29,206 bases of DNA from Candidatus Aenigmatarchaeota archaeon (GCA_017610225.1 JAFCCM010000019.1:1-29206), one strand, 5' to 3'; shown: positions 1 through 7,037, numbered from the stretch's first letter. Notes: generated by a model from the sequence alone, not told the origin. A program made the numbers and translations.

Positions 1-45
1 TTAGTTAAATAGATATTTCTCAAATTATAACATTAATTAGCTTGT

Positions 46-131
46 GCAGGGGTCGCGTAGTCTGGTCAATCGCGCTAGGTTGAGGGCCTAGTCCCTTAGT
101 GGGTACGTGAGTTCAAATCTCACCCCCTGCA
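46..131 (+). tRNA. tRNA-Leu (GAG)
   Basis: A class II tRNA of 86 nt. The acceptor arms GCAGGGG (46-52) and CCCCTGC (124-130) pair completely, with A131 as discriminator. The anticodon stem CTAGG/CCTAG encloses loop TTGAGGG, giving anticodon GAG. A long variable arm (about TCCCTTAGTGGGT) is typical of Leu. The T-arm is GTGAG-TTCAAAT-CTCAC (107-123). CCA is not encoded. The next gene's SD lies only about 15 nt downstream, so co-transcription is possible. Confidence 0.95.
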
Positions 132-156
132 TGGATTTAAGTTTTGAGGAGTTGAT

Positions 157-486
157 ATGAATATTATGGATTTGAAAGAATTATTGAAACCGAAACTTAT
201 TAAAATAGTTTTATTTTTACTTCTCCTCATAATTTCATTTCTAATAAGAATTTTTATAGATTCAAGAATGACTGGTGCAACTAGATCTGGATTTCCATCA
301 ATAACTACTATAACATCAGTTCTCCCACCAGAATATGAAGTTGAAAGTAATACTAATTACTTTAATTTATTAATAAATTTAATTTTTTGGTACTTGATCT
401 CCTGTTTAATAGTGTGGTTATATGAAAAATATAAGAAAAAGATAACTTCAAATCTCACCACTTGTACTTCAACAAAAAATTTATAA
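157..486 (+). CDS. small two-pass membrane protein, unknown
   Basis: A 109-residue protein I do not recognise. It has two hydrophobic segments, about residues 13-34 (after a Lys-rich start) and about 67-87, joined by a roughly 30-residue Ser/Thr/Pro-containing loop. A Lys-rich stretch (EKYKKK) and a short polar tail follow. The positive charges before segment 1 and after segment 2 suggest a hairpin with both ends in the cytoplasm. The start at 157 is chosen because GAGGAG (146-151) is 5 nt upstream; the in-frame ATG at 166 would be 14 nt away. It follows tRNA-Leu closely. The gene's own end overlaps a TATA-like stretch (about 478-492) that probably serves the next gene. No function can be assigned. 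Confidence 0.6.
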   Translation: MNIMDLKELLKPKLIKIVLFLLLLIISFLIRIFIDSRMTGATRSGFPSITTITSVLPPEYEVESNTNYFNLLINLIFWYLISCLIVWLYEKYKKKITSNLTTCTSTKNL

Positions 487-509
487 TATTATAACACGTA
501 AAGAAGAAT

Positions 510-776
510 ATGGTTGAAGGAGTTAATAAAAAATTGGTTGGAAAAATCGAACACTATTTTGGTAAAATAGGAGTAGCAGTTGTGGAATTAACAGATGAAT
601 TAAGTGTAGGGGACGAAATTTTAATACAAGGAGCAGAAACAAACTTCACGCAAAAAGTAGAATCAATACAAGTAGAGCATGAAAATATTGAAAAGGCAAA
701 AGCAGGAGATGCAGTCGGAATGAAAGTTTCTGAGAAAGTCAGAGAAAATGATCAAGTCTACAAAATACTGGAGTAG
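510..776 (+). CDS. EF-Tu domain 2-like beta-barrel protein
   Basis: An 88-residue stand-alone domain resembling domain 2 of translation GTPases and the C-terminal barrel of U32 peptidases. It reads VGKIEHYFGKIGVAVVEL, then SVGDEILIQG, a charged strand around QKVESIQVEH, AGDAVGMKVSEKVRENDQVYK. The VGD...I.G and AGD.VG.K signatures are typical of that fold. No GTPase domain is present. The archaeal family is annotated as translation elongation factor-like, with no established role; RNA or ribosome binding is an inference. A TATA-like sequence (about 481-490) lies some 25 nt before the ATG, so the mRNA may be leaderless. A T-run follows the stop. Confidence 0.8.
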   Translation: MVEGVNKKLVGKIEHYFGKIGVAVVELTDELSVGDEILIQGAETNFTQKVESIQVEHENIEKAKAGDAVGMKVSEKVRENDQVYKILE

Positions 777-806
777 TTTTTTTGTTTTGATTTATTTTTC
801 CTTTTC
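776..806 (+). terminator. T-rich terminator after EF-Tu-domain-like gene
   Basis: A seven-T run starts directly after the TAG stop, followed by further T clusters up to about 806. There is no hairpin. This is the usual look of archaeal oligo-T termination. Confidence 0.4.
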
Positions 807-872
807 TGTAAACAGTTTTAGTAAGTATAAAACCTATAAAAAATTATTATATTAATAATTAGTATTACCCAT

Positions 873-947
873 GGCCCGGTTGGCGTAATCTGGTTAGCGT
901 AGGAGCCTGTGGAGCTCTTGGTTAGGGTTCAAATCCCTGGCTGGGCC
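873..947 (+). tRNA. tRNA-His (GTG)
   Basis: The acceptor strand GCCCGGT (874-880) pairs with GCTGGGC (940-946), including G-T wobbles. G873 is an encoded G-1 opposite C947 (position 73), the identity element of tRNA-His. The anticodon stem GGAGC/GCTCT encloses loop CTGTGGA, giving anticodon GTG. The T-arm is TAGGG-TTCAAAT-CCCTG (923-939). CCA is not encoded. An AT-rich TATA-like region (about 835-850) precedes it. Confidence 0.95.
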
Positions 948-948
948 T

Positions 949-1065
949 TTACTTCAATTTTTTCTGAACTTTAAAATCTCCCAATTCTCTAATAGCATCA
1001 TGAGCAATCCATCTCGCAGATTTAGAATCTTTCTTCAATTCACTGATTATCTCATTAACATTCAT
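949..1065 (-). CDS. possible 38-residue ORF (HEAT-like helix)
   Basis: An ATG at 1065 opens 38 codons ending in TAA (949-951). The peptide starts MNVNEIISELKKDSKSAR and continues WIAHDAIRELGD. Its alternating pattern looks like one HEAT-type helical repeat, but it is too short to be sure. It begins 5 nt after the stop of the upstream minus-strand gene, the spacing of a translationally coupled operon member. It ends 1 nt from the 3' end of the oppositely oriented tRNA-His. It could be a genuine small protein or the remnant of a longer gene cut off by the tRNA. Confidence 0.35.
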   Translation of the reverse strand: MNVNEIISELKKDSKSARWIAHDAIRELGDFKVQKKLK

Positions 1066-1070
1066 TCACA

Positions 1071-1526
1071 TCACTTGTATTTTCTTCCCCAACCTTTCTT
1101 GTAAGATTTGTATTGTTTTTTGTCACCGTACTTGAAGTATTCCTGTTTAGATTCAGTTTTAAATTCTTCATTCAAAAATTTATTAACTTTAATTCTCAGG
1201 TCTTCAACAGTAGAATATTTTATAACTCTCAAATGAAAATCCTTTAATGCATTAGGATAATCCATTCTTTCTTTAACAAAAAGTAGTATTGGTATCTTAT
1301 TCTCATGAGCCCATGTTGCTTCAACCTCAAGCCCAGCACTTTCTTCAGAGGCTTCAGCAATAAAAATATTTGAACCTTTTAGTAATTTTTCTGATTCATC
1401 AACAAACTTATTTTTTGGTAATTGATGTCTATATTCAGGTGTTGTTATTTCAAAAGTTTCCTTTAGTTCTTCAAATACTTGTTTTATTTCTTCCGAAGAT
1501 TTTGATGGGTATGCTATGTATATCAT
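1071..1526 (-). CDS. nucleoside 2-deoxyribosyltransferase-like protein
   Basis: A 151-residue protein. The N-terminal MIYIAYPSKSSEE strand, the middle SNIFIAEASEESAGLEVEATWA segment and the following KIPILLFVKE strand follow the pattern of the nucleoside 2-deoxyribosyltransferase / 2'-deoxynucleoside 5'-phosphate N-hydrolase (Rcl) family. There a Glu in the S.G...E segment acts as nucleophile (here probably E67 or E69). The family breaks or exchanges the N-glycosidic bond of deoxynucleosides or dNMPs. The last 30 residues are very basic (KYGDKKQYKSYKKGWGRKYK), which is unusual and may bind nucleic acid. The start ATG overlaps the HAD stop by 4 nt, so it is coupled to HAD and NUDIX. The exact substrate is unknown. 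Confidence 0.7.
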   Translation of the reverse strand: MIYIAYPSKSSEEIKQVFEELKETFEITTPEYRHQLPKNKFVDESEKLLKGSNIFIAEASEESAGLEVEATWAHENKIPILLFVKERMDYPNALKDFHLRVIKYSTVEDLRIKVNKFLNEEFKTESKQEYFKYGDKKQYKSYKKGWGRKYK

Positions 1527-2134
1527 TCAACTTCAACTTCTAATCTTTTTAATTCGTTTACAAATCCATTAAAGTTAGTATAAAATACTGTGTGTATACC
1601 AAATTCTTTCGCTGATCGAACATTTTTCTCACCATCATCTGCTAAAAAAACTTCTTCAGGCTTTAATCCAGATTTCTCACAAAGAGTTTTATATATTTTA
1701 TGATTGGGTTTTAGTATACCAACCTCAAAAGAAAAAATTGTAATATCAAATTCTTTTAGGAAATCAAATTTCTTATTCAAAATTTCAATTCTCTCAGGAA
1801 AATTATTAGAACAAATCAATGTTTTGTATCCTTTATTTCTTAATTTTCTACACAAATCCAAAGCTTGGTGATTAATTATATAACCTTCAGATAAAAGTCC
1901 AAGTAATTCGTCTTTTGTTGAATCAATTTCTAGTTCTTGAATGAACCAAGTCCAATATTGATCTCCATTCCATTTACCGGTCTTGTAAAATTTATTCATC
2001 TCGTCACTTTTTTTGTATGCCTGAATTATTTTACCTTCAGGAACATCAAATTTCTCACTAACATTTTTTATAAAATTCTCAGTACCATTAAGAAAGAATA
2101 CACCATCCAAATCAAAAACAATTCCTTTTATCAT
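1523..2134 (-). CDS. HAD-superfamily phosphatase
   Basis: A 203-residue HAD hydrolase of subfamily IA. Motif I is FDLDGVFF near the N-terminus (nucleophile Asp and acid/base Asp). Motif II is LICSNN with its Ser, motif III is the Lys of ILKPNHKIY, and motif IV is FLADDGEKN. A helical cap lies between motifs I and II. Such enzymes dephosphorylate small phosphometabolites, often nucleotides or sugar phosphates. I choose ATG 2134, 3 nt after the NUDIX stop; an in-frame TTG at 2137 abuts that stop. It lies between NUDIX and a deoxyribosyltransferase-like gene, so a nucleotide substrate is plausible but unproven. Confidence 0.9.
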   Translation of the reverse strand: MIKGIVFDLDGVFFLNGTENFIKNVSEKFDVPEGKIIQAYKKSDEMNKFYKTGKWNGDQYWTWFIQELEIDSTKDELLGLLSEGYIINHQALDLCRKLRNKGYKTLICSNNFPERIEILNKKFDFLKEFDITIFSFEVGILKPNHKIYKTLCEKSGLKPEEVFLADDGEKNVRSAKEFGIHTVFYTNFNGFVNELKRLEVEVE

Positions 2135-2137
2135 CAA

Positions 2138-2557
2138 CTATTCCTCTATATATTCTAGACTTTTCTCAAATATCTCTTTAACATGATCAAAAGTCAGATT
2201 ATCTTTAACTTCATCTTTAGTCATCCATTTGGCCTCAAGTAACTCTTCCTGATTCATTTTAATTTCTGAATTTTCATCTACTTCAATTAAATAAACATTT
2301 TGTATACCTTTAATTCCTTTTAATCTCCCCTTTCCATAATTGAATCTATTGATAAAAGGCAATTTTCTAATTTTCTCCATTTTAATATCAACATTTGTTT
2401 CCTCTTTTACTTCTCTTATAACCGCGTCCTCATCACTTTCACATCCTTCAACTCCACCACTAACAGGACTAGTATTTTCATTTTTTGTTTTAACAATCAG
2501 AAACGAATCAGGATTTCTATAGACTATTGCAAGTATACCCTTTCTCTTTGAAGACAT
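2138..2557 (-). CDS. NUDIX hydrolase
   Basis: A 139-residue NUDIX protein. The Nudix box has the right spacing: G, five residues, E, seven residues, then REVKEETNV. The Gly near the end of the motif is Asn here, while the metal-binding Glu residues are kept. The family hydrolyses nucleoside diphosphates linked to a moiety X, including oxidised or non-canonical NTPs. It is the first gene of a minus-strand unit with the HAD phosphatase and the deoxyribosyltransferase-like protein. That order would carry NTP to NMP, to nucleoside, to free base (inference). It is divergent from the HD protein across 53 nt. Confidence 0.9.
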   Translation of the reverse strand: MSSKRKGILAIVYRNPDSFLIVKTKNENTSPVSGGVEGCESDEDAVIREVKEETNVDIKMEKIRKLPFINRFNYGKGRLKGIKGIQNVYLIEVDENSEIKMNQEELLEAKWMTKDEVKDNLTFDHVKEIFEKSLEYIEE

Positions 2558-2610
2558 CCAATCAACCCAATACTTATTATTAGCAAAATCAAATATTAAA
2601 ACTGAAAACT

Positions 2611-3384
2611 ATGATTCGACTTGAGACAAAAGATAATGATAAATTAGAAAAACTACTTCAACTAGTTAACAAAGACAAAGAACTAGAAACCCTTTGGAAA
2701 TGTGCTAATGTTAATGCTATCGACAGAATGGGATTTAATGACCATGGTCCTGTACATGTACAAATAGTTTGTAAAAATGCATTAAATCTAATAAGAATAC
2801 TTGAAAATAAAAAAATAGTTCCTAATATCATTAAGGATCATAAACTAGAACAAGAAGATGCAGAAGTAATAGTTGTTCTCGCCTCTCTATTGCATGATAT
2901 AGGAATGGTGGTAAAAAGAAAAGACCATGAAGATTTTAGTGTTTCTCTTTCTCCAAAATTTCTTGACAGATATCTTCCTCAAATCTATGATAATGATGAA
3001 ACAAGAACTATAATTCTTTCAGATATATTGCATGCAATCATGGGACATTCAAAAGAAGAGAAACCATTAACAATTGAAGCAGGTGTTGTTAGGGTGGCGG
3101 ATGCACTTGATATGGAAAAGGGGAGGGCAAGAATACCATTTGAATCTGGAAGTGTATCAATTCACTCGGTTTCAGCATTGTCAATAGAAAAAGTACAAAT
3201 CACCGAAGGAAAGGATAAGCCTATTCTTGTCAAGATACTTATGTCAAATTCTGCGGGAATATTTCAGATTGATGAATTATTGAGAAAGAAAATAAAAAAT
3301 ACCCCAATTGAGAAAATGATTAAAGTACTGGTTGAAGTTAATCCAGAAAAAGAAAAAAGTATTGTTCATAAGTTTGAGTTTTGA
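2611..3384 (+). CDS. HD-domain metal-dependent phosphohydrolase
   Basis: A 257-residue HD-superfamily protein. Metal ligands in order are H45/H49 (NDHGPVHV), H95-D96 (LLHDIGM), H141 and H146 (HAIMGHSKEE), and Asp in VADALD (164-167). The C-terminal third is a small alpha/beta domain (VQITEGKDKPILVKILMS). HD proteins of this build hydrolyse nucleotides, cyclic nucleotides or phosphoesters; the substrate cannot be read from the sequence. It is divergent from the NUDIX-HAD-deoxyribosyltransferase unit, which fits a nucleotide-related role but does not prove it. The mRNA leader is short and no clear SD is visible. Confidence 0.85.
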   Translation: MIRLETKDNDKLEKLLQLVNKDKELETLWKCANVNAIDRMGFNDHGPVHVQIVCKNALNLIRILENKKIVPNIIKDHKLEQEDAEVIVVLASLLHDIGMVVKRKDHEDFSVSLSPKFLDRYLPQIYDNDETRTIILSDILHAIMGHSKEEKPLTIEAGVVRVADALDMEKGRARIPFESGSVSIHSVSALSIEKVQITEGKDKPILVKILMSNSAGIFQIDELLRKKIKNTPIEKMIKVLVEVNPEKEKSIVHKFEF

Positions 3385-3448
3385 GAAGGAGAAAAATTAC
3401 TTTTTGATGAATTTGCATATTTAATTATTATACATTAAAATAGATATC

Positions 3449-3751
3449 ATGAAAATTCCATATTATGATGAATGTCCCACATACATACCAATTGCAGATT
3501 ATTGGGAAATGGAGGAAATATTTTCTGAATTAAGATTAAGAAGTCCCTCAACACAACAACGAGTTAATTTTGAAATGTATATTTATCTAAGGTCACATCC
3601 AGAAGTCACAGAAGAAAAGGCTCTAGAAACTTTTGTAAATCATGCAAGAAAACATAATGTAAAACTTTGGCTTATAATAATGAACCGACCTGAAATAATG
3701 GAATCTGCTTATGTTTTTATCAGAAATACTCATTTACAAGTTACAGAATAA
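3449..3751 (+). CDS. hypothetical protein, about 100 residues
   Basis: A 100-residue protein I do not recognise. It is soluble and mostly helical by composition, with an aromatic-rich N-terminus (YYDECPTYIPIADYWEMEE) and a helix around NHARKHNVKLWLIIMN. There is no signal peptide, membrane segment or metal motif. A TATA-like stretch (about 3410-3420) some 30 nt upstream suggests its own promoter and a near-leaderless mRNA. It is convergent with the DUF362 gene across an A/T-rich spacer. Confidence 0.55.
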   Translation: MKIPYYDECPTYIPIADYWEMEEIFSELRLRSPSTQQRVNFEMYIYLRSHPEVTEEKALETFVNHARKHNVKLWLIIMNRPEIMESAYVFIRNTHLQVTE

Positions 3752-3793
3752 TTTTAAAAAAAACTATAGAGATTTTATTTCAAAAATATCGAA

Positions 3794-4810
3794 TTATTCA
3801 ACTACCTCTAACTCATATTCCTTACTACCCAATCCCAATTCCTCAGCATAATCAAATGTAACTTCACTGTTTATTCCATTATGTTCTTTAAATGGATCTT
3901 TTCCACCATTAATTTTAGAAACCAAATCGAGTGAAGATTTATCAATTGCAACAGGGTCTTTCGACATCAGAATTCCAATATCTTTCATAAATGGTTTTTG
4001 TTTTATTCCAGCACAATCACACCTATAAGTAATATTTGTCAAAAAATTAACATACCACCATTCTTTGCCTTTAGTTGCAGCTAAAGTATATTCAACAATT
4101 TTCTCCATCAACCTTTCATTACTTCCAAGAATTTTTGTCATCGCCCCAGTAGGACAGACAGCAATACACATAGCACAACCTATACATTTGTTTTGATTTA
4201 CCTTTGCTTTACCATCAACAATATCAATTGCATCAACATCACAATTATCTCTGCAAATACCACAACCTGTACAAGTATCAATATCAACTTTAGGAGAGAC
4301 AGAAGAATGCATATCCAATTTTCCTCCTCTTGAACCTAATCCCATTCCAACATTCTTGATTGCACCACCAAATCCTGCCATTGAATGTCCTTTGAAATGA
4401 GCGAGAGAAATTAGTTTGTCATATCTTTCAATACCTTTTCCTAATTTTGCTAATTTAGTATCATTAGTATCTATTGGAACCTCAATCGTCTCTTCACCCA
4501 ATTCCCCATCAAGAATATCTATGTTAAGAAATCCAAACCCATGATTCTCCGCAGTCTTAAGGTGATCAGTCCTACAAGTTCTAGTTCCTTTGTAAAGAAC
4601 ATTACATTCAACAAACTTAGGGTTGTTAAAATATTTAGTAACATTTTTCAGAAGTTCAGGGTCAATATGTGTATCATTCTGTCCCTCGCCAAAATGTATC
4701 TTTAATCCTATGTTATCTTTACCTAAGTCTTTGGAAATTATCTCAAAAAATTTATTCATTCCTGACTTCAAATCATCAAGATTTTTGTAAAAGTAAACTT
4801 TAGATGTCAT
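3794..4810 (-). CDS. DUF362 protein with 2x[4Fe-4S] ferredoxin insert
   Basis: A 338-residue protein. The DUF362 core carries typical stretches NIGLKIHFGE, FVECNVLYKGTR, ISLAHFKGHSMAGFGGAIKN and SKDPVAIDKSSLDLV. Two ferredoxin cluster motifs sit in the middle: CTGCGICRDNC, followed by Asp rather than the usual Pro, and CIGCAMCIAVCP. Each supplies CxxCxxCxxxC for a [4Fe-4S] cluster. The family is widespread in anaerobes as an iron-sulfur electron carrier, but its partner is not established. It is separated from the upstream histone gene by a hairpin plus T-run, so it probably has its own start near 4811-4850. Confidence 0.9.
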   Translation of the reverse strand: MTSKVYFYKNLDDLKSGMNKFFEIISKDLGKDNIGLKIHFGEGQNDTHIDPELLKNVTKYFNNPKFVECNVLYKGTRTCRTDHLKTAENHGFGFLNIDILDGELGEETIEVPIDTNDTKLAKLGKGIERYDKLISLAHFKGHSMAGFGGAIKNVGMGLGSRGGKLDMHSSVSPKVDIDTCTGCGICRDNCDVDAIDIVDGKAKVNQNKCIGCAMCIAVCPTGAMTKILGSNERLMEKIVEYTLAATKGKEWWYVNFLTNITYRCDCAGIKQKPFMKDIGILMSKDPVAIDKSSLDLVSKINGGKDPFKEHNGINSEVTFDYAEELGLGSKEYELEVVE

Positions 4811-4853
4811 CCCTATTAATGTAGAATTTAGAAAATTTAAGTATTCAACAAAC

Positions 4854-4884
4854 TAAAAAGAAAAAAACAAGGGATTTTAATCCC
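4854..4884 (-). terminator. hairpin plus T-run terminator of the histone gene
   Basis: On the minus strand, GGGATT (4884-4879) and AATCCC (4876-4871) form a 6-bp stem with a 2-nt loop, extendable by wobble. It is followed by a long T-rich stretch (4870-4854). It lies directly after the histone stop. Confidence 0.6.
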
Positions 4885-4901
4885 CTAATTAGTCAAAATA
4901 T

Positions 4902-5069
4902 CTAAACATCTCTTGATTTTAGTGTCTTTCTTCCATTTGCCGCTGCTCTTTCAGAAGCTCTCTTTACTGCTCTTGTTACATCTGCGTCTAATGCTTTTAG
5001 GAATTCTTCACTGACATTAAAACTTCCTTTGACTAATTCTCTTACTGCACTCTTAACTACTACTGCCAT
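4902..5069 (-). CDS. short archaeal histone-fold protein
   Basis: A 55-residue protein. It starts MAVVVKSAVRELVKGSFN, then SEEFLKALDADVTRAVKRA, SERAAANGRKTLKSRDV. This matches a histone fold: short helix 1, long central helix, and the R-K-T-L loop 2 ending in RDV. Helix 3 is essentially missing compared with the roughly 67-residue canonical archaeal histones; such short versions are known in archaea and some bacteria. It should dimerise and bind DNA. A strong SD (GGGAGGGTGA, about 5077-5086) precedes the ATG. A TATA box and a leader hairpin lie upstream and a terminator downstream, so it is a monocistronic, probably highly expressed gene. Confidence 0.85.
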   Translation of the reverse strand: MAVVVKSAVRELVKGSFNVSEEFLKALDADVTRAVKRASERAAANGRKTLKSRDV

Positions 5070-5093
5070 ATTTTTTCACCCTCCCTATTTTTA

Positions 5094-5110
5094 AGACCAA
5101 AAAAAGGTCT
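5094..5110 (-). promoter_or_regulatory. hairpin in the histone mRNA leader
   Basis: On the minus strand AGACC (5110-5106) and GGTCT (5098-5094) enclose a loop of seven T (5105-5099). The stem lies about 8 nt upstream of the SD of the histone gene. The pairing is seen directly; a regulatory or termination role is inferred. Confidence 0.4.
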
Positions 5111-5137
5111 CTAACTGCTATAGATTAAGGTTTTAGG

Positions 5138-5148
5138 TATATTTAAAG
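5138..5148 (-). promoter_or_regulatory. TATA box of the histone gene
   Basis: CTTTAAATATA on the minus strand, preceded by CGAAAT as a possible BRE. A start site about 25 nt downstream (near 5113) gives a leader of about 45 nt carrying the hairpin and the SD. Confidence 0.55.
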
Positions 5149-5211
5149 ATTTCGGTTTAGAAGCGCTATAGTCCACGTTCTTAAAGGTTTCTATTTAGTA
5201 GAAAAAATCTA

Positions 5212-5324
5212 TGTCGGGAACGGGAATTGAACCCGTGACCTCTGCGATGCACCTAATCATCAAATCATGGCTCATTCAACTCAAGTTTATGAGCGCAGCG
5301 TTCTAACCACTGAACTACCCCGAC
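5212..5324 (-). tRNA. tRNA-Met (CAT), elongator type, with 40-nt intron
   Basis: The acceptor strands GTCGGGG (5324-5318) and TCCCGAC (5219-5213) pair, with discriminator A at 5212. The T-arm is ACGGG-TTCAATT-CCCGT. The anticodon stem CTGCG/CGCAG is split by an insert after the anticodon CAT (5291-5289). Taking the canonical 37/38 site, the intron is 5287-5248 (40 nt). Exon bases GCTCAT (5294-5289) can pair with ATGAGC in the intron (5275-5270). The stem lacks the three G-C pairs of initiator tRNA. Elongator Met is most likely; tRNA-Ile2 with a modified C34 cannot be excluded. A T-run follows the 3' end. Confidence 0.9.
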
Positions 5325-5359
5325 TAGACTAAGATAAATTGGTGAATAATATTTAAAAA

Positions 5360-5947
5360 TTAATCAAAAACCTCTAACAATTCTTCTACATTCTTGTCAA
5401 GATGTTCAAACTCGTATTTTTCTATTTCAAATCTCTGAAGTAGTTTAACTGTACATCCAATCATCGCAGAAGCTGCAAATAAATAGTGTCTTTGAACCTC
5501 ATATTCAAGCTTAACTCCTTCTAAAGTTGCTGCAGCACTTCTTTCTCTTCCAAGTTCTTTGACATCCTTTTCTCTTCTTTTCAATATTTCTTCTGGTTTA
5601 TATTCCAGAGATATTAAGGTATCTGGTTTTAATTCCTCCAAAGCAAACATAGGTAATCCAGGATAGAATCCCTCTTTTTTTGTCAAGAATGCATGTGTAT
5701 CAATAATAACATTCTCATGTTTTTTTGCTTCCTCTTTTATTTTCCTGAAAACTTCTCGATGTATTTTAAAATGTTCAGATGAATCTACACCCCTATCTCC
5801 TTCATCTCTTTTCAATCCTTTTTGTTTGTAATATTCTGCAAAATAGTCACCAGCAACTATATGTTTTATATCCGGTTTCTTTTCTAAAATTTTTTTCATT
5901 AATGTTGTCTTTCCAGACCCTTTTATTCCAACTAAAATTGCTAACAT
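5360..5947 (-). CDS. adkA: archaeal-type adenylate kinase
   Basis: A 195-residue P-loop kinase, close to the roughly 192 residues usual for archaeal AdkA (AMP + ATP to 2 ADP). Walker A is GIKGSGKTT (7-15). Further family landmarks are VAGDYFAEY, NVIIDTHAFLTKKEGFYPGLP (80-100 region), the Arg pair in ILKRREKD, and the C-terminal AASAMIGCTVKLL. A good SD (GGGAGTGATG) precedes the ATG. In many archaea adk lies by secY; here it stands alone, divergent from a thymidylate-kinase-like gene across 53 nt. Confidence 0.9.
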   Translation of the reverse strand: MLAILVGIKGSGKTTLMKKILEKKPDIKHIVAGDYFAEYYKQKGLKRDEGDRGVDSSEHFKIHREVFRKIKEEAKKHENVIIDTHAFLTKKEGFYPGLPMFALEELKPDTLISLEYKPEEILKRREKDVKELGRERSAAATLEGVKLEYEVQRHYLFAASAMIGCTVKLLQRFEIEKYEFEHLDKNVEELLEVFD

Positions 5948-6000
5948 TTATCATCACTCCCTTTTGTTAATATTTATCAATAAACAAATTAATTATCAAT

Positions 6001-6597
6001 ATGACATTTATAGTTATTGAAGGATTAGATGGATGTGGTGGAGAAACACAGACTAAACTCTTAAAAAAATATCTTAAAAAAAATAAAATTCCTCATAAAA
6101 TATTTCGCTCTCCGGATTATTCAACACAAGTCGGAAAAAGAATTAAACTATACTTAGATGAAAAAATAAAACTAAACCATGAAGATGCATTTAAATTATT
6201 TGCATCTGATACACTATTAACATCAAAGCAAATCGAAAAAGAGACTGACAAGTTAGTAATCATGGACAGATATATAACATCAACTATTTCTTACCAATCT
6301 GCAAGAGGTTTTGGTTTTGAAAAAGGAATTGATTTTGCAGAAAGTATGGATTATGTTAAACCAGATACAATAATTTACATTGACATAAAACCTGAAACAA
6401 GTATAAAGAGAAAGAAAAGGGAGAAAGGGAAATTGGATTACCATGAAAGTAAATTGGATTATCTTAAAAAAGTCAGAAACTTTTATCTTCAAGAAGTAAA
6501 AAGAAATGTTCTTTGTAAATGGTTTATTATAGATGGAGAAAAAAGTATACTAGAAGTTCATAAAGATATTTTAAGAATTGTTAAGAAATTTCTTTAA
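6001..6597 (+). CDS. tmk: thymidylate kinase-like protein, non-canonical P-loop
   Basis: A 198-residue protein of the dTMP kinase family. It has IVIEGLDG at the start, MDRYITSTISYQSARG (the DR-Y and base-binding region), DTIIYIDIKPETS, and a LID rich in Lys/Arg (KRKKREKGKLDY). The Walker A segment reads GLDGCGGET (8-16), where the family has G.DG.GKST: the invariant Lys is Gly and the next residue Glu. The rest of the family signature is intact, so the deviation looks evolved rather than decayed. It may be active with another basic residue. Its last 27 nt overlap the convergent NUDIX gene. Confidence 0.85.
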   Translation: MTFIVIEGLDGCGGETQTKLLKKYLKKNKIPHKIFRSPDYSTQVGKRIKLYLDEKIKLNHEDAFKLFASDTLLTSKQIEKETDKLVIMDRYITSTISYQSARGFGFEKGIDFAESMDYVKPDTIIYIDIKPETSIKRKKREKGKLDYHESKLDYLKKVRNFYLQEVKRNVLCKWFIIDGEKSILEVHKDILRIVKKFL

Positions 6598-6993
6598 GTC
6601 ATCAATTATTTTTTCGTTACCTTTGATTAAATCAAGTTTTTTACCTTCGTCAATATTATACCAACCATAATCTTCTGACTCATGATTTATCTTAACAACA
6701 CCATCACATTCACAAATATAAGCAATAATAACAGCATGTCTTAATTTATCAGGAGAATCGAATTGAAATGAATAAACATTGAATAAATCCCAAGACTTAA
6801 GATCAAGATTAGATTCTTCTTTTATTCCGCGCTTTAATCCGTGAATAACATCCTCGCCAAAATCAACAGCCTCGCCAATAAAACCCCATTTACCTGGCTC
6901 AAATCTACTCTTCTTATTTCTCTTAGTAAAAAGAAATTCATTACCTCTTCTAATAATTGCAAGGACAGTTGGTGTTTGCTCTCTTATTTTCAT
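6571..6993 (-). CDS. NUDIX hydrolase
   Basis: A 140-residue NUDIX protein of MutT style. KRNKKSRFEPGKWGFIGEAVD leads into the box: G, five residues, E, seven residues, RGIKEESNL. The usual REUxEE is RGIKEE, so one Glu near the motif centre is Gly, while the metal-binding EE pair remains. A C-terminal YGWYNIDEG strand is typical (the W-containing strand before the last helix). The GKWGFIGEAVD part resembles ADP-ribose or cytosine-type NUDIX enzymes. It overlaps the tail of tmk by 27 nt; a nucleotide-pool sanitising role is inferred. Confidence 0.88.
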   Translation of the reverse strand: MKIREQTPTVLAIIRRGNEFLFTKRNKKSRFEPGKWGFIGEAVDFGEDVIHGLKRGIKEESNLDLKSWDLFNVYSFQFDSPDKLRHAVIIAYICECDGVVKINHESEDYGWYNIDEGKKLDLIKGNEKIIDDLKKFLNNS

Positions 6994-7037
6994 ACAATCA
7001 TATACAGAAATAAAAATAAAAAAAGAAAAAAAATAAT

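Noticed and set aside
5212..5324. Initiator tRNA-Met
   Set aside because: The anticodon stem is CTGCG/CGCAG and lacks the three consecutive G-C pairs of initiators.
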